From Rhizophlyctis rosea (lineage: Eukaryota; Chytridiomycota; Chytridiomycetes; Rhizophlyctidales; Rhizophlyctidaceae): a DNA stretch of 64,000 nucleotides. Under the pieces are notes generated by a model. That model worked only from the letters and a program-made list of their open reading frames with translations, was not told the DNA's origin and did not search any database. The stretch is from NCBI GenBank assembly GCA_027596075.1, contig JADGJC010000040.1:124001-188000 (forward strand). The letters run 5' to 3'. The position numbers and the translations under genes were made by a program. Positions 12,854 to 25,673 of the stretch are shown piece after piece; position 1 is the first letter of the stretch, and each line of letters begins with the position of its first letter.

Positions 12854-13620
12854 AAATTATGCCTTGAGTAGAAAGAACCTTGTACCAGGATGATTTAGTT
12901 CCGTCATATTGTACCCAGCCCTTTTTCTATTCCTCAATCCAGGGACACAAAACAATAGCGTCCTCTCCTGCCCTTTTCGCCTTGGAAACATATGAATGCA
13001 GTCTGAGTGTGGTCAATTGACAAGACCGACTGTCTTGTTGTCGATTGCGAAACTTTTGGCGTCGTGGCCGATGTTCTCTTGTTGATCCTACAAAGCATCA
13101 CGGATGGACCAGCAAGAGGATATTCCTCATTACCATGGATGGGATTGGTGGTTTACCCGACGCTCCAATTCAACGCAACTGGAATTCTTCAATTATTTTT
13201 GTTTGACGAAAGCTACTAATTCTAATGATTCATACCCATCAAAGTTGTCAACACGTCCCGGATGAATGCACTTTCCTCATTAGTTCCACCAGCTGGCTTC
13301 GCGTACAAAGCTGTCATGAGTCGTTGACTAGTATGAGGTCGAGGATTTTCCGGTTTGCCGGATGGCTCTACCTCAACTCAAAATTCTGGAACGGAAGTGC
13401 AACACACTGGTCTATAGAATGGAAAAAGGGACAGCCGTGACGCGAGCGAACTGAAGGCATCATACCGTGCATGCGATGAAAGAAGAGATGTCGTATCAAA
13501 TGTGGAATGAGGATCGGACCGCAAAGATGCCCAGACCAACTTGTTGGTGGCCGTCACTGCCGAGCTGCGTGAACATAGAGCACATTTGCGGATCATAAAC
13601 GCTTCAGCTCACTTTCAAAA
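12815..13620 (+). repeat. Diverged tandem repeat unit R3
   Basis: Shares the TACATTTATGTATTTACGG block (12817), CCAGCTGGCTTCGCGTACAA (13289), an AATGGAAAAAGGGA block near 13418 and a GATGCCCAGACCAACTTGTT block near 13526 with R1/R2. On the plus strand the last block reads DAQTNLLVAVTAELREHR, while the R2 counterpart reads the same frame with two stops. This suggests a decayed amphipathic-helix exon. Confidence 0.5.
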
Positions 13621-14110
13621 TACCTAGCTCTCCACAGATATGGGCTATTGCCACATCACACCAGGTCGGCTATAACAGACTCAGTGCCTGGTAATCACTG
13701 GAGGGGGTGTTTGATTTTTTCGCAATGCCAGATGTGTACTGGTCAACAGAAACAAAAAACATTCACGGAGCGACCTGTGGCATGACAGACATGTTATTGC
13801 TTTTGGCCAAGCAGATGAGAATAACACATATCAAGCATTCAGCATTAGATTTGACTTTTTCAGCACTCTACTGCGTTGTATTTCATTCTTGCGTCGATGA
13901 GCTCGATTTCTAATACCGTTTTCTCCCTGCCAGCGGAGTAACACGAAACCATGCAGCTGCAATAGTGCACCAGGAAGACACCAGGCTTATATATGAGCTA
14001 ATGTAGATAGAGCCACTTGTGATATTCCGCTGACAGGGAGGAAACGGTAAGCTGTCCCCTGGTATAGATGTCCTGCCCACGCCGATGGTCGAAGCAATCT
14101 TGACAATTTC

Positions 14111-14410
14111 CTAGTTCTCATAGCGGCTATTGCAGCCACAACTTCTAATGAGGAACTCGTCACGCACATTCTTTTTTTCCGCAATCCTCATGTCTGTTAC
14201 ATCATGCACATTTCGTACGATACCTTCTGTCTCGTTTAACATCAGTGAAAGAGAAGATTCGTTGTGGACCGGCGAGTTGAAATCGTGAGTGGTACCCACA
14301 TAGATGCCGTATGCTGGAAGATCATGTACCCGGCCACTAACTCCTTGCAAAAGCATTCTACAGTTGAAATCCGTGTGATTGACCGGAGTATTTGTAGGTG
14401 CTGCCTCCAA
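14111..14410 (-). pseudogene. Decayed coding fragment, paralogous to 12611-12853
   Basis: A 99-codon minus-strand frame containing RVHDLPAYGIYVG and LSLMLNETEGIVRN, which matches the 12.6-12.85 kb fragment. Similarity is better preserved in amino acids than in flanking DNA, suggesting the common ancestor was coding. There is no intact gene around it. Confidence 0.35.
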
Positions 14411-15394
14411 GACTACGAAAGAATCAGCATCAAGATCGAGCTAGCCCCCCAAGGCTTCAGGTCGGGTTTCACTCACTCACTGTCTTACCACCTTCTTTGT
14501 CCAGTTCTTCTTCGTCGTGTCAGATGTTTAGTTTGTGTGGTTTTGTGTGGTCAAAAATGAGACAACCAAGGACCCGACCGTCATGTAAGGTTGCATGCTC
14601 AAAATGCTATCAATGGATACTGATTGACGCATCCAGCTCCATTCTTGAAAAAGACTTCACACCGATTGTTATTTTTGATCATCTTTATTCGAGGTTGGGA
14701 GTGTGTGGGCCGCCCAACTGTTTGTTGACGTTCCGGTTGTTTACCTTCTTCGTTGAGAGATGGAACAAAAGACGTGCACGTTCAAGAATTCGAGAGCCCG
14801 TCTTTCCGAGCGGTGCTGCGCAATCCTTCATCGCAGTTCCTTCGAGATTACAGATGTATGCGTTCTGGTCGGAATATGTGGTTACCCGTCAACATCTCTG
14901 TTGCCGAAACGCTTGTGAAGAAATCCTTGCATCTCCTTTTGTCTTTTTTCCCTTTTTGCCTCGCATTCCCTACTCTCAAAGTTCCGTAAGTCGCGTCGAT
15001 ACATATCAAGCTCTGATTAGTAGTACCTGACCGCCAGGTCATTGCGATAGGGTACACCAAGGTTGCAATGATGATCCGTCTGTGAGGTAGCAAAAGTGTG
15101 AGCAAACATCACCAAAAATGTCTATAAAACGAAGGTTGGAGAGCACCTCGAGACCGCATTGGCGCAAACTCTATTCTGTTGTAATTTACTGTTGCAAATT
15201 CAGAGATGACTTGGCGCGAAAAAGCCAAAAAACATTGGATGAGCATAATCGTGCCTGCAGCTACTGATCGATTTACTGATAAATAAAGCTTGCGATCACT
15301 GCGCCAGGGCAAAAATGAAAACTGAAAATTTTTTTGTCCAAAAATATTGTTGCACAAGCCACACCGCGTCCGCTCGCTTGAGAAACTTCGCGCT

Positions 15395-15494
15395 GACCGC
15401 TCCTCCAAATTTCCCCCCTTCACCTTTCTTCCCTTCCTCTTCCTTTCCATCCCATTTTCCCCTTCCTTCCTCCCTTCCCACTAAATCCCACACC
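15395..15494 (+). promoter_or_regulatory. Pyrimidine-rich leader of the DEAD-box helicase gene
   Basis: About 100 bp of almost pure C/T ends at CACACC immediately before the ATG at 15495. CT-rich tracts just upstream of the start are typical of strongly expressed fungal genes, and the context around the ATG is favourable. This supports the chosen start. Confidence 0.6.
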
Positions 15495-17418
<1,924 letters not shown>

Positions 17419-20400
17419 AAAGATCTGATGTGTATATATAGATACCTCTGTATTTTTTGCTTTGGTGTAAGTTATTGATGGAGTCAGTAATTATGTATTT
17501 TTCGATTGATATATTTATGTACAATATAGAGTTATGAGTTTTTGCCTTATATGTTGGCGAAGCAAGCCCCAGACTGCTGGTGCTCGAGGGGATAGAGGGT
17601 TGTGATGGTGAGGGGCTGAGTGACCGAATCGTGTAGTCCCGTCTGTATTTTTCCTTTCCGTATGTTTACTCATTTGTTTACCTTGATCAAATTATGTGCT
17701 GGGTGCGGTGCCATCTCGTACCGGAAACAGTTAGTTACATCCTCTCTAGAGTTTACATATTGTCTTTTTGCCCCTCATGTCAGCGGTTCACTATTGACAT
17801 GCCACTGTCATAGATCATAGGTGGTTGTGTCAATACGAGACTGGCAAGTCGAACTCCTGTCAATTAACCTGTCAAATTGTATGGGGTCTGAGGAAATGCC
17901 CGCCTCGCTGTTTTTCTTCCGACAGTCCCCGAAAATTCGAGTGCAATACTTCACGACTCCTAGCAGCACACTTTACTAAGCACATCATGATGGATGACTG
18001 CGCGAGGCAACGCTAGCTGTTGAGCGCATTAACATCACTAGAAGGCTTGCAATTGTCATTTTTGCTCTTATCATGCCCGATAAACACTCCTTTACCACTA
18101 TTGGCACTTTTCGTTGGATACTCAATTTATTATTGAACAGTCCGTCGATGACATTGCCAATCATTGTCGCGGAAGTCGCACTCGTTCCTGTTCGCCTCTT
18201 TTTCGCGTTGCGGTCTTTTGCCCGGATGTCACTGGGCGGTGTCTTTGAGAATGTGTTCCTGAGACATAACGACCTTGCGTATTTGGTAGCAGTACAGCAT
18301 CTCACTCAGCGCAATTGACGGCATTCTCGCTTGTGACGCGTAGTGTATGGAACCAGCATTCTGGTCAGCATTACTTGACCCTGTTTGACAAAGTCTCCCA
18401 AAGATCTTCCCTTTCGAATCCTCCACAAAGGTGATCGCATTACTGATATATGAAGGCAGCTTGGAATATCGAGCTCAAAGTTGCCAAATGCGCTACTACA
18501 CAGCGATGAACTGGTTCGATGCGGCTGTTCCTCTCGGGGAGAGAATCTTCTCGTGTTGTGGATCGACGCAACTGGATTCTGCTGGTTTGCTCTGAACAAA
18601 ATCAAACGGGCTTTTCGTGTTTCTGACAAGGAACTGATCTTCTGCTTTTCAATTCTTTTCCGTCATGCATGTTCTCAATCCCCATTGTATAGATTGGACA
18701 GTGTCCTATGTGACGTTGCCAGTTACAGAAAGCCCACGCTTGTTTGGTTGGTCGATTGATCGCTAACAGTATTTGCTTGACAATTGGGCGCTGCAGTTCG
18801 CTATTATTGATTTATGACATTTATCCATGCTTGGGGCCGGATCACCACGAATAGCCTGGTCCTGGAGCTTGTCCGTATAGAGAGTTCGAAGTTGCTTCGT
18901 TTTCTGCAATCTGTAGGATTGGTGGAAAACCACAACCACTGTTATCACTCGACATACATCACCAACTCCATCAGTCGACACCCGTAAAAAAGGTTGCCCT
19001 GCAATTCATGATAGTCATCATCGCCTGCCTTGCGATTACAATTAATTTGGTGTCATGGGGCCAAGGTTTCTGTTTCTCTTGATAAATATTGTGTTTCAAT
19101 ACACATATCCAACGATTATACTCATTCAGCGGCAAAACAATACATTGATCTGAGTTTTGCGAATCTTGATACAAACCATACAAGACATGATGGACATCTC
19201 AAAGGTTTTGTGAAGGTTTTTACCCAATATTTTGAAGAGATACATTGGCTTGTGCTTTCTGTGAACGACCTAGGGATTGAATTCGGTGAGGATGGGAGGA
19301 GTACTGAACAAATTTCGGGCAACTCACAAACAATACATCGTTGGTTTCGAAACTTGAAGTGGTTGCAATCAGCCGACGGCATGTGACGCTTTTTGTCCCT
19401 TCATCGATGCACAATCAAACACTGCAAACAAAAATCTGAAGAACAATGGCATGCCAAACATGACCATTGACCAATCTGGAAAGGATCGCTCGTGTTGAGT
19501 ACCTTACAGACGTCCCCGTGTGCTCCGCCCCTTTGGTTTCCGAGACCGATAGCAAAAAGGAAAAGACGGCACGATTACCCAAAGTGCTAGAGTAGGAAAG
19601 GTCACTGCTATCAGTTCCACATCTGTCTGTTCCAAACCTTCCAACATCGCTCAATTTCCTTCAGCCAGTTTAAACCTTGTTATACAGCGTCTGTCAAACG
19701 TAATTGCCGTAGCAACTTCCTCTTGTCAGGGCAACGCCGCTTATCAGACATTGGATTGGCATTCGCAAGGAAACAATGACAGTCGATGCCGTTGCCCCTC
19801 CCACTTGTCGGCCCTTCATCATATCACCTTTTCCCCACTCCCTCTTCCTCATTATTGACAGATGCTAACCAGACTTTGCAAACAAATTTGCCAATGAGAT
19901 GTGCGACGACAGCATGGTGATGTGAGTTCTGTTATTCACACGGGTTGATGACAACGGACAGATGTAGAGAATTGCCATCAAGCACACGCTAGAAGGTCTC
20001 GCCAAGTGAAAATTACCCTTCTGGGCATGTCATATCTCTGGAAAACAACATCATATTGACAGGATTGCCCTACAGCGGTCTTCTATGAGTTGACTTTAAG
20101 AGTAAGCTGCTTTCGCTTTCTCGCAAGAAGAATGTTGAAGGACTTGGGAAGTAGCTTGACTACACAAAAGGCCTTGCATGTAATCAGCCCCGCCGACGTT
20201 GTCATCCGTCCCATCCGCCATAACAGCAATCGCCGTAGGAAAAACCTTCCTCTCCTCCTCTAAGACGTACATTTTTTGGTGGGCCTGCAATAGTTCGTCA
20301 GTCAGGTGCTCGTAAGGGAGGAAAGCCGTGTCCACTCTCTGTCTTGCTTTCGCGCGCCGTGCGACTTGTATTCATGTTTTGGTGATATTCATCATCTGCT

Positions 20401-21031
20401 TCAGGCCTTTCGACCTGCGTACAGGCGGATGGCCAGGTTGACGTTTTTGTCAGAACAGAAAAGTCAGAAAAATGACATGCTCGAAAGTGAAGCAAACAGG
20501 CTCGAGGTGCCACGCACAGCTGCGCCAGGTCACCCTCTGTGACTTTTGACATGATAAGGATTGAGTACCCAGTGGTCTGCATGTTGCTCGCCAAAAGAGT
20601 GCTGGGGGACAATACCGCCGAAATGCTTCGAAATTCGAAAGACTGCATACTTCTATATTGCAGTCATAACGACACCAGCAAAAAAACAGAGTTGCATTCA
20701 AGTGAATCTGAGACCTTGGGCACTCCATGCCATGATCAGTTCCCAGTTGGATTTTTGTCCCGCCGCTTCGCTACGAACGAAATACGAGTACCAATGGGAG
20801 GAACCACCTTACCACCAAGGATCATACACTAACAAAAAGGACAGTCACGATGCGCGTCTATAGTCATAACCGCCGAAAGCATTCCATCTATGAACGTTGT
20901 TTCTCTGTCCTCGCATGCTACAAATCTTCAATCGAATGGCCACACATATCTTACATACTCCTTCTCGCCACTTGCACCTGACCGATGACTTTAAGTAACA
21001 GGTAGATGCACTACACACACATTGACTCCCC

Positions 21032-21652
21032 TTGCAATTTAGATACTTACCTGAACCACCAAAAGGAACAGAACTGAGCATAGTATTCCCGAAACCTGCA
21101 TCCCGCGATCATCCCAAAAGCAAGGCACCGTCGGATAAGCGCTTATCCTGCATCCGCGCTTCTACTGCGCTTGAATATGATGAGGTTTATGTGCCAAATC
21201 TTCTCAGCTTTGGGCAAACAATCGGAGCCCGTGCATGTGCAACGCTTCTGGGCAGATGTGTTGCCACAGCACGCTGCGCCCTCGTTGAATCCGCCCTTGC
21301 TAGAACAATTGCTGAACCTGCATCGTGGGAAAGTGATCAAGTTGACCCAGGTTCAATTGGTCAGTTGCGGGTGCAGGGCACTCGCCAAATGAATGGGTGG
21401 TGTTGCGCTTGTGGGGAAGACTTGGGCAACTGCCCCACCTGCGCAACCTCCGAGATTGGTGGCACAGCCATATTTACGCCCACTCAAACTGCGGGTTGCG
21501 TGAGTTTGTACACAAAGCCTCAATGGCACAGTTGGTATGTTGCCAGACTTACCAACTGGAACAGCATGACAGCTGGTTCAAAACCTCTCCCGCCCAATTT
21601 TTTCAGAAGGAACTCGCCTTTACCAAGCGCTTGCACAGCGCTTATAGAATAA
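21032..21652 (+). pseudogene. 206-codon Cys-containing open frame, possible relic
   Basis: The longest unexplained plus-strand frame between the helicase and the ankyrin array. It opens at TTG, not ATG; the first internal ATG begins MNGWCCACGEDLGNCPTC, whose Cys spacing is weakly reminiscent of small zinc-ribbon proteins. An overlapping frame at 21171-21392 also looks protein-like, so frame assignment is uncertain. No family recognised. It may be an exon of a decayed gene. Confidence 0.2.
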
Positions 21653-23059
21653 TCGTTCAATCGAGCTTAATCCAAGCGCCATGCAAGCGCTTAAAGAAAG
21701 GGTGCTCCCTACCCATTCGCTTACTAGTGTATGCTTTTGTGATGATTCCTACCTACGTTGAACAGTTTCAACATTTCTTTGTGAGATAAAGGTCATCTTA
21801 CGACGAGCCAGTGACCGCCATAACTTATCATTGCCCCTAGCTCCTTCCAATCCTCTCTCCAGACGCGGAATCTATTCTCCATCCCTGTCGGACTGCAAAA
21901 CAATGGATGTTTTTTTGAAAACGGGAGCATCAAATCGGTACAACTATCGTCAGCTCATACTTTTTTACTGTCGCTCTCAATACTCAACGCCAAATCGTAC
22001 ACTTAAGGATACTGCCCAGAAACCGGGCAAAAAAGATTCCTGCCCCAATGGGTGGATGCAGCAACGATCGATGCTGATGAACCTCACGATCGATAACCAT
22101 TGATAGCACAAAATAGAGTCCAAAGTCAGACATGTTCCTCACCACCAAAAGAAGTGCAGTGTCTGCATCGCAATTGGAATCAACGTCCCAAAAAGAGGGC
22201 GACTTTGGAAATTACCTATGGGAGGTGGACCGCACCGAATACTCTATGCAGTCAGTCTTCAATTTATGGCGAACTCAAAAGAGAGGGGAGGTATGAATCA
22301 AAGGAAATTCCATTACCGCTGGTAAGCACATGCCAACAAAAAGAGCATGCTGTAATGCCTCCATTGTCGCCTAGCACGTAAGCTGTTGATTACAGTAATC
22401 AACAGCAACGTGCTTCTAGTGACCACTCATCCTTAGCGACATCTGTGCAAAGGGTAGTACCAGGGGGCCAACGAACGACCTCACAACACAACCAGATGAC
22501 AGCTCCCACAAAATGCGCAGATCTTGACGTGAGCCAAAAAAGAAGTGTTCTCGCAAATCAGGAATCTCGCATCCCACAAACCCACCTGCTAGCGGACTCG
22601 TACAGTCCATCTCGATATGCAACTGACATTACCCATCAGGGCTTTAGATATGTGCATTTTCCTTACCCCACTCCTTCTTGTAGGTCAAAAGTACATGTAC
22701 CGAACTAAAAAAAGCACAATGAATCCAACCATAAGGGACGACTCGAAAGCGTCCAATTGGGATGACTGCATCTTTGGATTTTTTTTTTTTTGTTGTTGTT
22801 GCTTGTGAAAAGAGAGCGGTGCGGTGAAAAGACAATTTACAGCTCTTCCATGAAAGCGAGGGATGCTGCCATTCACGCACAGCCACTCAATCAATTTGCT
22901 GGCACTGCATCCATCACAGTCGAACCTTGGAAATATACAATTTCCATTCGCAAGTTCGCAACGTACCGATAATTTTTGCTCAACTATGACATTCCGTGAC
23001 ACGTTGCAGTCTAGCAATATGGGCGAAAAAGGAAAAACTATACGGGCGCGGCGCTCAAC

Positions 23060-23180
23060 TTCCACCATTCTGAACAGGTCGCACTACCGGACCGAATGGA
23101 TGCACTTCCCATTATGAATTGTATGATCACGCAAATAGCTTTATTTGTCATGCTCCTGTCATTCGCGGCATGCAATATCC
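23060..23180 (-). repeat. Conserved 3' flank element of ankyrin copy A
   Basis: Contains CCACCATTCTGAACAGGTC followed by TTTATTTGTCATGCTCC and ATGCAATATCCAAGCA. Equivalent sequences in the same order lie downstream of copies B (30155-30275) and C (36175-36260) and in the D remnant (34705-34795). It marks the outer edge of the duplicated unit and may be the 3' UTR or polyadenylation region. Confidence 0.65.
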
Positions 23181-23414
23181 AAGCAACATGCAATACAATC
23201 ACTATTCAAGTTCAAATAGGTATTTGCCCAGCACCATCTCCTCCAACGTGGCTTCACCCACCACCCCGTCCCATCTTCCGCCCCCTTCCCCTTCCCGCCT
23301 CCCGTCCCCATTTACCACCCCCCCCCCCCCAAACCTCAAACCCCCCCACCACCAACCCACCACAACAAACAGTACCCAAAAACACCGATCACACAAACCC
23401 CACACAACCACCCC

Positions 23415-23424
23415 NNNNNNNNNN
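23415..23424. other. Assembly gap (10 N)
   Basis: Ten Ns within a C-rich tract on the plus strand (G-rich on the coding strand), near the 3' end of ankyrin copy A. The real gap length is unknown, so any frame read across it is unreliable. Confidence 0.99.
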
Positions 23425-24860
23425 TTCATCCCCTCTCTCCACGTCCCCTCCACCACATCCTGTACCCTACTCCACGTATCACTCAAACCCCTCACACCCT
23501 CCACACACCCAACACACTCCTCACAAACCTCCGCTCCAGCCTCCACAAGAATCTCCACCACCTCTGTCAACGTATCTTTCCACTGGTGAGGAAACTTTCG
23601 TAGGACCGTAAGAAGCGGTGACGGCGTCCCGGGCGCTGAATGTTGAGGGCGACGAGCCGTGCGCGAGGAGGGTGACGAGGGTTTTGGTGTGGCCTGTGGT
23701 GTATTGACAGGCGCCGCCAATGATCAATGAGTGCATGGGGGTAAAAGGCGAACGAAGAAAGGGCAAAATGGCATGTTTCCCGAGAAGATCAAACGCTGAA
23801 TCGCTCACCAAATGCAGCAGCATTCACAACAGCCGCATTATGCGGAACACTAGCACAATCCACTCCCTTCTCAATGAGATACTGCACCACCTTCGTATGA
23901 CCTTCTCGTGCGGCGCTGATGATGGCAGAGTTGTTCACGGCTTGCACACTGGGGATAATGTGAAAAAACCGCCATAAGTTTGCGCATCGGACCCCACCGA
24001 AATGAGGTTCGTTTTGGGATCGTGTGGAGAAGCAGTACGCACTCAGCTCCGTTCTCGACCAACAATCGACACATGTACAAATGTCCCCTCGCGGCTGCTT
24101 CACGGAGTCCAACGCTGTCGAGCGCGTCGGCTGCGGCACCGTTTTGGATGAAGATTCGGGCGATGATGATTTCGTTCTTCATGGCTGGGTTTCGAAGCCA
24201 TGTTAATCATGGATGGAACGTCCTTCCGTTGTAGCCTTGTACGGGAACTAACCAGCTACTTTCAACAAGATCCCATCATCGAAAAGCGGTCTCACACCCA
24301 TTGTACACATAACATTCACCACATCCGCAGACCCTTCCTCGGTTGCAAATTGCAAAATCGAATTCGCCGTCGGGGGTACGCCTGCACACAATGTCGGGAA
24401 GTTCTGTCCATCCCCATGGTTATTGTTATTCACCCTCGAATCCAACTCCCTCCCTACACGAATCAACTCAGTGACAGCGTGCGCCCAATTCCTTTGCACC
24501 GCAAGTCGAAATGCCTCCTCCGTGATGAAGGAATTGCCATTGACGAGGTAGAGGAGAACGTCAAGAGATTGCTCGCTGACGGCGGTATATTGTTTGGAAC
24601 CGTCGGATATGTCGCAGTGAATTTCAGTTACGAGGAAATCGAGGATGGCGACTTGGTTGTGGACCACGGCTGTGTGAAGTACGTATGCGAGGTTTGGGAT
24701 GTGCTTCGTATGGGCGTAGAGATATTTGAAGAAGGATATGAGGCCTGAGCGGACGGCGGCTGTGAAGACCTTCTCCTTATGGTTGTGGACGTCTGCACCT
24801 GATTCAAGGGTGAATATGGGCTCATGTGAAAACAACGACATCGGTACATCGCATTTTCAT

Positions 24861-25000
24861 CCCCCCCTCCCGCGCCCGTGTCCCGTCCCTCTACCTTTCC
24901 CCCTCTAATTCTCCCCCCTCCACCTTCTTACCCTCTCCTCCCTCCCCTCCTCCCCACTCTCCCCCCCCCTCCCTCCCCCCTCCCCCTTCTCCCCCTTTCC
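24861..25000 (+). repeat. Homopyrimidine tract in intron 1 of ankyrin copy A
   Basis: About 140 bp of nearly pure C/T on the plus strand, with several C runs of 6-9; the transcript strand is purine-rich. It lies inside the 331-bp first intron. Such tracts can adopt H-DNA and are prone to slippage. Confidence 0.8.
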
Positions 25001-25660
25001 CGTCAACTTTCCCACGGGTGACAACCGCCGCTAACCAGCACTCCATGATGGCACCTTAGATCGGTTGCCACAAAAGACATAGAGAATTTGCGCATTTCAA
25101 TTCCAAGCATCCTCAAACAGAGTACTCACCAAGCCTAATCAGAGTACACATGAATGCATCCTTCTTCTTAAGGCCAAGACCTTCGAAAGGGTATAAAGAC
25201 GGAGGGGCGAGCAAAGTAAGAGCTTCCTGCAGAACTGCGCCCTTGCCGTATTTGTTGATCACCCACTGAGCACGAACGTCTTTGGTCGAAGCTATAACGT
25301 GGAGCATTCGACAAGTTCGAGCAGTTTTGAGCGGGTGAGTCGTCAGTGCCAAGATAGGGGAGACGATTTCCGGGGGAAGAGAGGTGAGGGTCGGATGAGA
25401 CATCGGGAACGACGACAGGTTTGCCTGCTCAGGCATTTGTGTAGGAACGGTGGCAGCAAGGCGGACGGCTAAAGCAGTGCTATAGCGGTGGATATGCTAG
25501 ACCTATCGAAGTCCGTGGTGGGTCTCACAGCGCGTTAGATGGAGATGAGTAGAAGAAAGAACAGAGAGTGTGGGAAGACGGATGCTGGATGAGCTGTGTG
25601 GCACGGTGTGAGAGCGGCCATCAGTGATTGATCAGGGATAGGTATCTCAAGGGAGGGGCT

Positions 25661-25673
25661 GCGCCACGGGTCT
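25661..25673 (-). promoter_or_regulatory. Shared upstream element, ankyrin copy A
   Basis: GCGCCACGGGTCT on the plus strand (AGACCCGTGGCGC on the coding strand), about 260 bp upstream of the ATG at 25403. The same 11-bp core occurs upstream of copies B and C at 240-260 bp, and I saw no other copy in the window. A GATCA sits a few tens of bp farther from the array centre in A and B. Confidence 0.5.

Larger units (their letters stand above)
10097..15494. other. Gene-poor region holding decayed tandem repeats
   Basis: No intact gene recognised over 5.4 kb. The stretch to about 14.4 kb consists largely of diverged repeat units that begin with a copy of the uL3m 3' flank; they are listed separately. 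The last 100 bp are the pyrimidine-rich leader of the helicase gene. Confidence 0.6.
17419..23201. other. Gene-poor region with isolated coding-like fragments
   Basis: No gene with a defensible start and splice chain. Coding-like pieces include plus-strand frames at 18073-18318 and 19030-19386 (the latter from a TTG codon), a minus-strand frame at 20096-20335 with LPYEHLTDELLQAHQKMYV (from a GTG codon), and 21032-21652 (listed). A T-run followed by a GTT microsatellite sits at about 22778-22802. I read the region as decayed sequence between the helicase and the ankyrin array. Confidence 0.5.
23202..25436 (-). pseudogene. F-box-like/ankyrin-repeat protein, copy A, frameshifted in the last exon
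   Basis: Exons (minus): 25436-25130 (second ATG at 25403 aligns best with paralogs), 24798-24253, 24184-24043, 23948-23809, then from 23693. Exon 1 encodes an F-box-like start (TSLPPEIVSPILALTTHP, then RTCRMLHVIAST); the other exons encode about eight to ten degenerate ankyrin repeats (for example RLLVENGAD-VQAVNNSAI across a junction). Splice phases match copies B and C. In the last exon an extra T at about 23636-23650 shifts the frame after HGSSP. The literal frame ends at 23521, whereas the ancestral frame (APGTPSPLL, EVVEILVEAGAEVCEECV, TWREG) continues into the 10-N gap. The translated product would be about 424-435 residues without the conserved C-terminal region. A sequencing error cannot be excluded next to a gap. 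Intron 1 (331 bp) holds a long homopyrimidine tract. Confidence 0.75.

Noticed and set aside
23202..23414. Trp/Gly/Val-rich C-terminal extension of ankyrin copy A beyond the gap
   Set aside because: Comes from a C-rich simple repeat read across an arbitrary 10-N gap; not conserved in copies B or C.
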